Assembly: GCA_963681505.1 (NCBI GenBank)
Contig: OY811971.1
Span: 15,735,338-15,799,337 of the forward strand
Direction of reading: 5' to 3'
Source of the DNA: Eunapius fragilis
Lineage: Eukaryota; Porifera; Demospongiae; Spongillida; Spongillidae
DNA length: 64,000 bases
Part shown: positions 35,776-47,300 of the stretch, in pieces
Position numbering within the stretch: position 1 is the first letter of the stretch
Layout of the letters: each line of letters opens with the position of its first letter
Translations under genes and position numbers: made by a program
Notes under the pieces: model-generated
Seen by the model: the letters and a program-made list of their open reading frames with translations, nothing else
Told to the model about the DNA's origin: nothing
Databases searched by the model: none

Positions 35776-36436
35776 AGACGAATAATGGTCATCACGTGGC
35801 GGGAACGCATACGCGAATGCGTTGTGAACCTCACAACTTGATACACATTTAAATATAGTTAGTCAGAACACTATTATAGTCTTGCGTCACCCCTTTGAGG
35901 CAATGCTTTTGTTATCTGTGCACGTTGAGGCATTAGAAAAACTAGCCGATTGCACCGCTGTCGCTACTGCTCCAAAGGTGACGCAAGGCTACACTGTAGA
36001 GTACAACGCCTCATTATACGCATGTTTAACTGTGGTCACCACATTTGTTATAAACATTGCGTATGGATACTATATACGGGGTATCTATACCTGATGTGTA
36101 TACTAGGGAGAATCTAGGGTTGTATAACAAGTTGTGCATCAGCAATACATGTACGTATGTGTACGTATGTATAACACATGGTATATAACACCTAGAATAC
36201 ATATTGCGTATAATAACGCGAGATCGAGTCTACAGCGACCCACTCGACCACTCGCTCTGCTCAATCCTACCCCGCCGTACAGTACAAGCGACAGTTTACG
36301 CTTTCTTTTCTCAGCATCACCTCTCAGCAACACTTAGTTGTGACTATGGTGCTGTTTGTCTTTGGTTAATGCTTGATAGAATTGAATTAATTCTCACAAA
36401 CTCGCTCGCAACAACGGCCTTAAAACTATCTAACTC

Positions 36437-36643
36437 CTATGCGTGTTCGTGTGGTGCTGTCACTTGATCAGGAGTGTAAAACAGGCCGGCAACCACGTTT
36501 CGTTCCCCGGAGCTCCAATCGGTGACGTTGTGGTTGCATGATGCAGACGATAGCTTCGAGGCTAGAATGATTCTGTTGACGCATGCTGCGACCAGCAGCT
36601 GTCTGGTGGTGGGGTTGTAATAGACCATAATATCAGACCGCAT
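36437..36643 (-). CDS. Small hypothetical minus-strand ORF, 68 codons
   Basis: Frame starting MRSDIMVYYNPTTRQLLVAA with balanced codon composition, ending TAG at 36,437. Its start overlaps a hairpin (36,630-36,662). No family recognised and no splice support; it may be chance. Confidence 0.25.
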   Translation of the reverse strand: MRSDIMVYYNPTTRQLLVAACVNRIILASKLSSASCNHNVTDWSSGERNVVAGLFYTPDQVTAPHEHA

Positions 36644-36662
36644 TCGAAAAACGGTCTGATAT
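36630..36662. repeat. 11-bp inverted repeat
   Basis: atatcagaccg and cggtctgatat separated by 11 bases. Could be a short transposon scar or RNA hairpin. Confidence 0.7.
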
Positions 36663-37329
36663 CATTTTATTTTTGTAAGCATGGAGTCATACTCTCTGTG
36701 AGCAGATCTACATGTAGAGCGTGCACAGCAAAAAAAGACGAAATCACACTTTGATTCCAAAAGCGATCTGTTATTTCATATCTGTACCAAAACTGTAATT
36801 ATTTTGATTGATATGAAAAAACAGATCGATTTGCATCGTTATTGTTGCTGTGGTGTCTAATACAACATTTCCCTGTAAGCAGACTTGTGCGCAGAGTTGC
36901 TATCAAAATGAAAGTAACAATGAAATTTATTTACGAAGAAGACTATAATAACATAGTTTGTCCATTGGCATCAAAAGGAAGTTTAATGAAAGATACCTGG
37001 TTAAATGGTCAATGCATGAATTAATTCTTTCATAGTGATATCAATTTTCTGTACGTATAAAGTACAGTAGTGCTGGTGCGATGAATGAGATTATCAGCAA
37101 ATCCATAAACGTACTACAGACAAATACTGTCTGCTGATAATTAATTTTTTTCTATTCAATCCTGGAAATCTAACTGGGTAAGGCAGAAAACATTACAATC
37201 ACCAAATATGACAAAACACATGTTTAGATATGTTGATAATGTCAAATACATGTCATCAGTTACATTCCACACTTTATAAATAACTGATCAATCCAAATGG
37301 CAGACCTAAAACTTAACACTTAAGGAGAG
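36663..37329. other. No gene recognised
   Basis: AT-rich, only short frames; nothing supported. Confidence 0.5.
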
Positions 37330-39690
37330 CAGGAAGGTCTCATGATCCATAGATATTCCTATTGAAAAATGGGTCAAGAATTAATGCAAATTTGCAAATA
37401 CTCACCCACAACTGCACCTCACATGACGTAACCACACCCACTTTGACACACACCCTATGAGAAGGGTGACCTGCATATGACCTGCAAGTCTAAAGGTCCA
37501 CGGACATTCCTAACAAACACCAGGTTACAAACTACACAACAAATTTAAATTACTCACCCACAACTGCACTTCACATGACGTAACGACACCCCCCCTATGA
37601 GAGGGGTGACCTGCAAGTGACCAGCAAGTCTCAAGGTCCACGGACGTTCCTAACAAACACCAGGTTACAAACTACACAACAATTTTAAAATACTCACCCA
37701 CAACTGCACGTCACATGATGTAACCACACCCACTTTGACACCCCCCCCTATGAGAGGGGTGATCTGCAAGTGACCTGCAAGTCTCACGGTCCACGGACAT
37801 TCCTAACAAACACCAGGTTACAAACTACACAACAAATTTAAAATACTCACCCACAACTACACGTCACATGATGTAACCACACCCATTTTGACACACACCC
37901 TATGAGAGGGGTGACATGCAAGTGACCTGCAAATCTCAAGGTCCACGGACATTCCTAACAAACACCAGGTTACAAACTACACAACAAATATAAAATTCTC
38001 ACCCACAACTGCACTTCACGTGACGTAACCACACCCACATTGACACCCCCCCCCTATGAGAGGGGTGACCTGCAAGTGACCTGCAAGTCTCAAGGTCCAA
38101 GGACATTCCTAACAAACACCAGGTTACAAACTACACAACAAATTTAAAATACTCACCCACAACTGCACTTCACATGATGTAACCACACCCATTTTGACAC
38201 CCCCCCCTATGAGAGGGGTGACCTGCAAGTGACCTGCAAGTCTCAAGGTCCACGGACATTCCGAACAAACACCAGGTTAAAAACTACACAATAAATTTAA
38301 AATACTCACCCACAACTACATGTCACATGATGTAACCACACCCATTTTGACACCCCCCCCCCCCCCCTATGAGAGGGGTGACCTGCAAGTGACCTGCAAG
38401 TCTCAAGGTCCACGGACGTTCCTAACAAACACCAGGTTACAAACTACACAACAAATTTAAAATACTCACCCACAACTGCACTTCACATGATGTAACCACA
38501 CCCATTTTGACACCCCCCCCCCCTATGAGAGGGGTGACCTGCAAGTGACCAGCAAGTATCAAGGTCCACGGACATTCCTAACAAACACCAGGTTAAAAAC
38601 TACACAATAAATTTAAAATACTCACCCACAACTACATGTCACATGATGTAACCACACCCATTTTGACACCCCCCCCCCCCCCCCCTATGAGAGGGGTGAC
38701 CTGCAAGTGACCAGCAAGCCTCAAGGTCCACGGACATTCCTAACAAACACCAGGTTACAAACTACACAACAAATTTAAAATACTCACCCACAACTGCACT
38801 TCACATGATGTAACCACACCCATTTTGACACCCCCTTCTATGAGAGGGGTGACCTGCAAGTGACCTGCAAGTCTCAAGGTCCACGGACATTCCGAACAAA
38901 CACCAGGTTAAAAACTACACAACAAATTTAAAATACTCACCCACAACTGCACTTCACATGACGTAACCACACCCACTTTGACCCCCCCCCCCCCTATGAG
39001 AGGGGTGATCTGCATATGACCTGCAAGTCTCAAGGTCCACGGACATTCCGAACAAACACCAGGTTACAAACTACACAACAAATTTGAAATACTCACCCAC
39101 AACTGCACCTACATGACATAACCACACCCATTTTGACACCCACCCCCCCCCCCCCCCATGAGAGGGGTGACCTGCAAGTGACCTGCAAGTCTCACGGTCC
39201 ACGGACGTTCCTAACAAACACCAGGTTACAAACTACACAACAAATTTAAAATACTCACCCACAACTACACGTCACATGATGTAACCACACCCATTTTGAC
39301 ACACACCCTATGAGAGGGGTGACCTGCAAGTGACCTGCAAATCTCAAGGTCCACGGACATTCCTAACAAACACCAGGTTACAAACTACACAACAAATTTA
39401 AAATATTATACTCACCCACAAATGCACTTCACATGACGTAACCACACCCACTTTGACACACACCCTATGAGAGGGGTGACCTGCATATGACCAGCAAGTC
39501 TCAAGGTCCACGGACATTCCTAACAAACACCTGGTTACAAACTACACAACAAATTAAAAATACTCACCCACAACTGCACGTCACATGACGTAACCACACT
39601 CACTTTGACACACACTCTATGAGAGGGGTGACCTGCAGGTGATGTGCAAGTCTCAAGGTCTATTCCTACAAAACACCGGAATGGTTCAAA
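37330..39690. repeat. Satellite array, about 154-bp unit, 14-15 copies
   Basis: The landmark ccacggacattcctaacaaa recurs at about 37,501, 37,641, 37,794, 37,946, 38,100, 38,253, 38,412, 38,569, 38,731, 38,884, 39,040, 39,202, 39,354 and 39,511 (intervals 140-162 bp). Length differences come mainly from a variable poly-C run. Every unit carries the small hairpin cccctatgagagggg directly after the C run and a doubled tgacctgcaag. The last unit decays near 39,690. No coding frame. Confidence 0.97.
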
Positions 39691-40064
39691 TACAACATCT
39701 AACCACACCCATTTAACCATGTCACACCCCCTGCACGTTGGAAGCCCCCCACGCACACACACACAAACGCGCGCACACACACAAACGCACACACACCCGC
39801 ACACACATATGGGCACCCTAACATGCACTATCACGCGTGCGCACAGCCACCTGCACACATGCAGCTTACTTCTGCCCTGGTGACTTACAGGAGATCAGTA
39901 ATTTTGCTAATATACTAGTTTAAATTAGATAATGAGATATACACCATTGTGTATAACAGTGACAGGAGGTATATGCTTGTAGTATTACAATAGTATACAC
40001 AAGAATAGTATAACAGTGCGTATCCTTGTTATACACATAACATACGCAACTGCATACGTTCTGT
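39691..40064. other. CA-rich spacer between satellite and hAT element
   Basis: Contains cacacaaacgcgcgcacaca-type simple sequence at 39,750-39,810 and no gene. Confidence 0.7.
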
Positions 40065-42392
40065 CAGGGCCGGCGCCGCAGGTCCGGTTGCACGGTTTTA
40101 ACCGGACCACTTTTTATAACTGAGGCCTTTTTTGATTACATCATTGTATATTCTTGCACTACGTCACTTCGCGTGCGCGCGCAATCCGTTATGCTATTAC
40201 TTTGCACATGATCAGATGTGGCGACTAAAGTCTAATCTGTTACATCTATATCAGCATGTTATTAGCTATAGATGTATAATAAAGCTAACAGCATTCAGTA
40301 AAAAATGGCTACTGTTGTCAATGTGCGAGATTCGATTCCCAGCTTACCTGATGAGCCCCACCATCCTAAATCCTTTGCTTTTCCGAAGCGAAGCTTTGGA
40401 AGACAAAACCTGTTTTTTGCTCAGCAAAGAGCCAGTGGTTCGATACTTTGCCTTTTCTCCATTACGATGAAGGACAATATGTGATGTTCTGCCACACTTG
40501 TGTCACTGCCTTTAAGCTGGGCAGAATTAAGTCAAGTAAAAAGGCTGCAACTGCATTTGTAAGTTTATACGCGAGCAAGCAATATGGTCATGCTTAGTGA
40601 GTGACAAATGTTTTTGTGTCTCAGGTAACTTCAGGAATTTGGAACTGGAAAGATGCCACTGTTGCTTTCAGTAAGCATCTCCATGCAGTCCAAGTCTCAC
40701 ATCGAAGCAGTTGAAGCCGTCATTACACTTCCGAAACAAACAAAGGATGTTGGCGCGCAGCTTAGTATTGCTCACAAAGCAGAGAAGGAAGAGGCAAGGG
40801 ACATGTTGCAGATTATTCTGTCAAGTGTTCGCTTCCTTGCCAGGCAAGGACTGGCCCTTCGTGGTGATGGCAGCGATGTGTCCTCTAACCTCACTCAGCT
40901 TCTTCATGTGAGAGCTGAAGGCAATCCAAAAATGCTACAGTGGATTACCAAAAAGGCTTGCAAACATATGCATCATGATAATCAAAATGAGATGCTAGAG
41001 CTTATGCCTCATCAAGTGCTGAGAAGAATTCTTGATGATACACACACCTCTTCTTTCCTTGCTGTGATGGTAGATGAAACCAGGGATCAATCTAACAAGG
41101 AGCAGCTGACCTTAGTTCTGAGATGGTTAGGGATGACTTCACTGTATCAGAAGAGTTTTTAGAGCTATACTACCTGTCAGTGATAGATGCTCAGAGCATT
41201 ATGGATGCCATAAAAGATGCCTTTATGCGGTTCCATGCAGATACCTTTCACAAAGCTTCGTGGTCAGTGCTATGATGGATGTAGCACCATGGCTGGAGCA
41301 AGAGCTGGTGTAGCTGTAAAGATCCAGGAATTGGAGCCTCAAGCTGTGCTCACATATTGCTATGGCCATGCACTCAACCTAGCTGTTAACGATACAATAA
41401 CAAAGGTACCTAAAATGAAGGACACCTGTTACGAAATAGTGAAGCTGATTAAGTTTTCACCAAAACGAGAGGCCATGTTATCTCAACTTAAAGAAGAGAT
41501 GGGTAGTGATGCTCCAGATGTTAGAACCCTATGCCCAACAAGGTGGACTGTTCGTGCTGGATCACTATATATAATAATCTTGCCAACTATGACCACATTC
41601 TGCTGCTGTGGGAGACTGGGGTGCATGAAACATCTAACACAGAGATGAAGGCAAGGATTCTGGGGGTGCGAAGTCAAATGCAGTCCTTCAACTTTCTTTT
41701 CTGCATTGTCTTGTCTGAGATGATTTTGCGGCATACTGACAAGCTTAGTAAGACACTACAGCAGCCAAACCTATCCAGCATTGAAGGGCATGATATAGCG
41801 ATGTTAACTGTAAAAACCCTCGAAGGTTTGCGAAATGAAAATGACTTTGAGCTGTTTTGGCAGAAGATTGAAAAAATGAGGGTGCAGTTTGATATTGATG
41901 AGCCATTGCTACCAAGGAAGCGAAAGGTACCACAGCGATTTGAGACAGGCATTGCTCCGGCTGAGTTTGCTACATCTCCTAAGGACGAATACCGTCGAGT
42001 GTTTTTCGAATATTTTGACCTTGCAGTGATGAGCATCCGCAGCAGATTTGACCAAAAAGGCTTCTAAACCTTCTCCAACGTCGAACAACTTTTCTTTAAG
42101 GCATGCAAAGGCCAGAATTATGAAGAGGAGCTTAATTTCGTGTGTAACTTTTTTACAAATGATTTCAACAAAATAGAGCTTGCGGCTGAACTCTTAACCC
42201 TACGTACACTTTATGGTACAGAAGTAGCATGCAGATGAGAAACCATCGGTCAATTCCATCGAGACAGCACTTTTAGCACTACCAGACCCCGATGGGGGAG
42301 CTCTCACAGCGCTCCCCCATACCCCCTAGCTGGGCTGGTTTGGGTTACTACTGTACAACCGGACCACTCTTTATACCGCGGCGCCGGCCCTG
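40065..42392 (+). mobile_element. hAT-type DNA transposon (ZMYM-like), decayed
   Basis: Ends CAGGGCCGGCGCCGC and GCGGCGCCGGCCCTG are perfect 15-bp inverted repeats, with a longer imperfect match inside (accggaccactttttata against accggaccactctttatac). tctgt flanks both sides, 5 of the 8 bp expected for hAT. The inside carries a broken transposase. A solo piece with ggttttaaccggatcactta lies at 43,162. Confidence 0.85.
40305..42066 (+). pseudogene. hAT transposase, TTF zinc finger/DUF4371 type, broken
   Basis: N-terminal MATVVNVRDSIPSLPDEPHH at 40,305, then a TTF-type zinc-finger region (YVMFCHTCVTAFKLGRIKSS, near 40,480), a DUF4371/hAT core (SFLAVMVDETRDQSNKEQLT near 41,050; RGQCYDGCSTMAGARAGVAV near 41,250; YCYGHALNLAVNDT near 41,360; LCPTRWTVRAGS near 41,530) and a C-terminal helical part to the stop at 42,064. 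The parts lie in three frames. There is one likely intron (40,561-40,624), and frame breaks near 40,430, 41,160-41,217 and 41,570. The hAT dimerisation end is largely missing. It resembles ZMYM1-like proteins. Confidence 0.8.
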
Positions 42393-43629
42393 TCTGTATA
42401 CAGGCCCGTGTATAACAACTACTATTATACACCCCTTGGATAACAATGCATTTGCCACAATGAATTGTGTATACGCACATACCTTCATTGAATACATCAT
42501 GTGTGCAGTGGGACCTGTGTCGCGGTGACAGTGCTTATAGACTCTGCGTATTCATAAACGCTTGGAGAGGGTTAAATGTGCGTTTAATTAGATTCCCGTA
42601 CAGGTTGGACGGTGAAGTTTTAAAAATAATGGGACTACGTTAATCGTGAGTGCACGCTTTGGGATATGCACGGATGCATGTCTGAACGCGGTAATCACCC
42701 GCGTGCGGACGGCCGAATTGCTGTGAAAGAAGATCATCACCAACACAATGAATCATTGCATGCCTGTTACCATGCAAGGAAGCGATGGCACCTCGATGAG
42801 ATTACAGGAGATCCCGAAATCATATTTACTAGTCTAAGGATCTGACGTTTTGTTGAAACTAATTAGGTCTACTTCTTATCCTAAAGTATACATATCTTTT
42901 ATTTTTATAAATACAATATGCTGCTGTATACATAATTTAGTATACAGCTAACATGCAATCATGTACAAGTACAATACATATATCCTCACGCTCGCAAGTG
43001 GCTGTGGTAAAAAATTTGATAGGGGATAGCTTCGAGTATTTATATACATGGAGTGCTCCATTCGTCGACCGATAGTGGCTACAGCTTGACTTTTGTTCGC
43101 TAAAAGGATGTTAAAATGACCATGTTAGCATCTGTAAACAATTATGACTATAGGACAAGGTACGGTTTTAACCGGATCACTTATTCCCCGAGGAAAGAGA
43201 ATATCAGTTGTGACCCCCTGACGTATGCATTAACCGGCCCTCCCATACCGGCCATAGTTATAACTGGAGCACTTACCATAGTTTGGCTACACTAGCCCGT
43301 ATTAAGATGAGAAGAGCATTTTAGCTGTGGCCAATAAATTTGTAAGTGTAATATTAAGCGCACAACGGGTTATTGCATGGTCATTACATTTTAATGGCAA
43401 ACTGTGACGCAAGTGCGGTTGTGTATTCGTGAAATATACAACGTCGTATGTATATTTCAAATGTACTGATCCGGCGTATATTTCAAGTATAGTCCAAAGT
43501 ATACAGTATCGTATAACAAACTATTTGCACAGTGGTATACGCGGCTGTCAAATGGCGCCCCCTTGCCCTATCCTGGCCCCCCCCCCCCTCCCCCCCCCTC
43601 GTTCCAGAAAAGCTGGGGACGCCCATGAA
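42393..43629. other. No gene recognised
   Basis: Contains a fragment related to hAT subterminal sequence at about 43,160-43,200 and poly-C at 43,570-43,605. No coding gene is supported. Confidence 0.5.
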
Positions 43630-43874
43630 TTATTAGGGTTGACCAATGGTGATGTAATAAGCACAGAAACAAGAGTGACAGAAATTTTGAAATGGGCCTA
43701 TATTTTGCACACTTACAATTAATATAACAGCGCATGACTGAGTAATGGCTAAATATAGGCCCATTTCAATTTTCCCGTAAAATTTCTGTCACTCTTGTTT
43801 CTGTGCTTTTTACACCACCATTGGTCAACCCTATATACTCTCTCGTTAGAGAATGTTTTTATTTACTTGTATAA
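43630..43874. mobile_element. Hairpin MITE, truncated at left end
   Basis: Arms cagaaacaagagtgacagaa (left) and ttctgtcactcttgtttctg (right) pair over about 75 bp. The right end is gaatgtttttatttacttgt, as in the 33,345 element; the corresponding left terminus is absent. Confidence 0.8.
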
Positions 43875-44029
43875 AACATATTACCATCAAAACGAAAGTA
43901 ACCAAAGATGAATTTCATTCTCAACAAAATTGGTACAAAAGGTCATACGATCAAACATAGCATTAGTATGAACCTTTACAAATGTGTAGATGACCAGAGT
44001 TCAGTACAAAATCCATAGCGTTGGAAAAG

Positions 44030-44340
44030 CTAGCTGGGTGATTTCATGTATGTTGACTCTAGTTCATCTGCAAGGGAGGTGTGGCCAACTGCACGTGTCC
44101 TTAGAACATCTATAATGGTCCTCCATGTAAATGGTTTGGGGCCTTGTCTTTTCCATATAGCAAGAACCTCTTCAAATGAATTCAGGCAAGCATCAGGGCT
44201 CCCTGCATTGTTACTCTTAATACCATCAAGGATGTCTGATGACAGACGTAACTGGATGCCAACAGCCTTCCACTTGGCAGGGATCACGGTAGCAATGTCA
44301 TTCATTAGATCTGCCATATTTGGAGGAGGTCCATTGGTAT
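44030..44340 (-). CDS. ROCO exon 11: Death domain and stop
   Basis: Acceptor atgcag, phase 1. Encodes [20 protein letters not shown] ... [18 protein letters not shown] ... [20 protein letters not shown] ... [14 protein letters not shown], the six-helix Death-domain pattern with WK-IG-QL and TW--L---L. Ends TAG. Partial copies at 5,236 and 11,126. Confidence 0.92.
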
Positions 44341-47300
44341 CTGCATATGAATGTGAGTGAGGTAATTAAAAGATGCAGTCAATGATACAAAATCTATTAC
44401 AACACTGTAATGTATATACATCAGCACACTAAACTGTAATGTTGTATTAATAATTAATGACAAACCTGTTTCAGCATCTATTCCAATAAGAGCTGACAGG
44501 AGTGGCTCAATCCCCATCCATTTATCTAACATTACTTGCTTGGTTCGTGTTGTGTCAACTAGTGTGTTTTTCCTGCTTTGAATCATCTTCTTCAACAGAG
44601 AGAGCTCAACTGTGCCTGGTGTGTTTTCTGAGGTGGCCTCAGGTGGATAGGTGATCATGTCCACCTGCTGAACCGTTGGACAGAACTCTTCACACGTCTC
44701 TTTAATGACTTTAATAACCGATAGCAGATAACAGGGGTTACTGTTGTTAGAGGTAGAGATGGTACATGACAAGCATTTGAAGCCATCTTTCATCTCAACA
44801 ACTGTGGCTGTTCCTTCCTCGTTCATCCATCTCATTCCCCTCATCCACACATCACAACTGCGATTGTACTTATCCATCCCTGGGATCAGAGCTGATTCAA
44901 CAGTTGGCAAGGCAAAGCGATCAGCCAGCCTGGAGGTAGTAACATGGAGACAGCGTGGAGAGAAGAACTGATTGATGCTAGCAGTTTGAATCTGCCAACA
45001 TAGTCCTTTCTGTGGGACCACATTGGAAGGTGTTTCTGCCTTTACACAAGCAGGGAAAAAAAGAAGAGGACCTAGGTCATTGGAAGGTGTGTTGGGAGAC
45101 ACCTCCACTGTCATATTGGTGTCTACATTGGTCAGTGTGATGGGAATGCATAGTTCAAACAACTTGAGGAATTGAACTATCATATCAATGTTGAATGTTG
45201 GTTCAGGGAAGCGTTGCCTCAGATCAGCTAAAAGGATCACACCAGTGTTGCTGGCTATGGGGAGGTGTTCCTTAAAGAATGAAGGGGCAAACAAGACTCC
45301 ATTCACCCTTTCCAGCAATGCCACAGGATGTACAACTATCCAGCTATCTCCTACAGCACTCTCCAGGAAAACAATAAACCCTTTATCAGACAAGGTCTTC
45401 AGGTGTGGTATGATCTCAGAGGCCTCAGTTGGCAGAACCTTTGGTTCCTCTTGCCTCAGAAGGGTCATTAGTTGGGAGAGGGAAATGACTTCCTGATCGA
45501 CTTTGTCCTCCAAGAAGGCTAATGTCACGTGACTAGTAAGGGATATGGCAGGACATCTGGCATTGACACCACCATTGGTGACATTCAGTACTGACATAAA
45601 CCTCTCTGCCTCCCCTCCATGGAGAGCTGTCCCATTGAGAGCAATGTACCCAGCAAAGGTGTGCTTCTTGATGGCATCCCTAGCAACCCTCTCTATAGCT
45701 ACACCTAGAGACTCCAGCTCCCCTCTGTCAGCTATCCCATCAGCATGGGTTCCTATTACAATGACGGCGGACTTTTCAGGACACTTATGACAGACGTCTC
45801 CAATCATTCCACACCAGTAGTATAGCTGTGCAGTGATGTCTTTGAGGTCCAGGAGCAGGTTCACCAGCAAAAGAAAGGTAGAGGGACTGAGAGACACGGT
45901 CCCTAATATGGCACAGTGACTACTGTAGTATTCGTGGTGGCCAGCCAGGTCAAAAAGCATCATGTTAGCCCTGGAACTCTTGATCCGATGTGTGACTATG
46001 CCAGCTGTAAGAAGTTTCACAGCAACAGTTCTCTTTACTGTCAGTGGCTGTGTATAAAACAGAGGTGTATGATTCTACTCAAGAGGTTCTCTAAAAATTA
46101 AAGTTGGGGGGGACATCAAAGCAAGTATGCTTGCAATGTGATCGTGAAATAAAGTGATCATATCATGGTCCTTGCACTAGTATCTTTATCACCACCCTTA
46201 GATTATATTTAAAAAGAATTCAAGTCTCAATTTTGTACCGCGTTGATTTTTGAAAACAACTATCAGTGTGTAAGGGATTAGACTTTTATGTGTTCTGTTC
46301 TCAACGTATACATTTGCCCTATTTCGGTCGCTTGTGTCGACATGCAGTAAATAGTTATTTAAAGTGATTACTTGAGCATTGAGTTAATAGACACTTCTTG
46401 CAGGTGGGTTAGGATAGGACCCTGACATTTGAGTACGGTAAAATGCATATGTTTGTACTGATTGCTATTCTAATTGCAGCACTATAATGTGCAAAACAAA
46501 GTTCCACACTGTTTATGTTTAAAAAGTGGCAGTCTGCGAAAGGAAGGACAATTGTATTAAAAGTGTAATTGCAATTTTATTTTGCTGGAACCTTAAATGA
46601 TTGAGTTATACATATACGTGTACCGTATGCATAGCATTTCATCTCCTTTTTCTAATGATACTAATTTTGTAGCATATTTAACATTGAATGCATGAATTCC
46701 TTTAGAAATTTAAAAATGTGTACGTAGTGCAAAGCCATTTTGAGTTTAGCCTACATCCGTCTGGGCCATGTATGACACATAACTATGAATAATCACACTT
46801 TGGCACTAGCACCATAGGCGCAGCCTCCCGCCGCGTTTTATGTTAGAGTGACAATAGTTAAACACAACAGCGGTACACACAGCGCCATGTTTTAATAATT
46901 TCATTAATAACATACAATTAGCACAAGAGTGGACTGTGGGAATTAAGACATACGAGACTTTCTGGCTCCTGGGCCTTGCACTACACTATGGTGTGCTGTC
47001 CTTTTATTGTGTGTAGGACAATAACACATGATTTGTTTATTGGGTAGAGGCCTGCATGTGTGTGCTGGCCTCCAGTGCATATACTGTATTTTAGATGTGC
47101 ACAAACGATTGTAACAACTAGTGTTGAGATGATTTCATTGTAGCAACACAAGGATTTTATCACTCCACAGATGGAATCACTTAGCGAGGTCACATGTGTT
47201 TCATTTCACCTGGTAGCATCAGTGAAGATACACTTGACTAATAATACTGCTGGGCATTATCTGGAAGCTCTGCAATGGTAGCTAAGGAAGGCTTAGATGG

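Noticed and set aside
37330-39690. Regularly spaced repeats resembling a CRISPR array
   Set aside because: Units are contiguous 154-bp satellites without unique spacers, in a eukaryotic context.
44744-45790. Plus-strand frames opposite the COR exon
   Set aside because: Antisense shadows of the well-supported ROCO exon 10.
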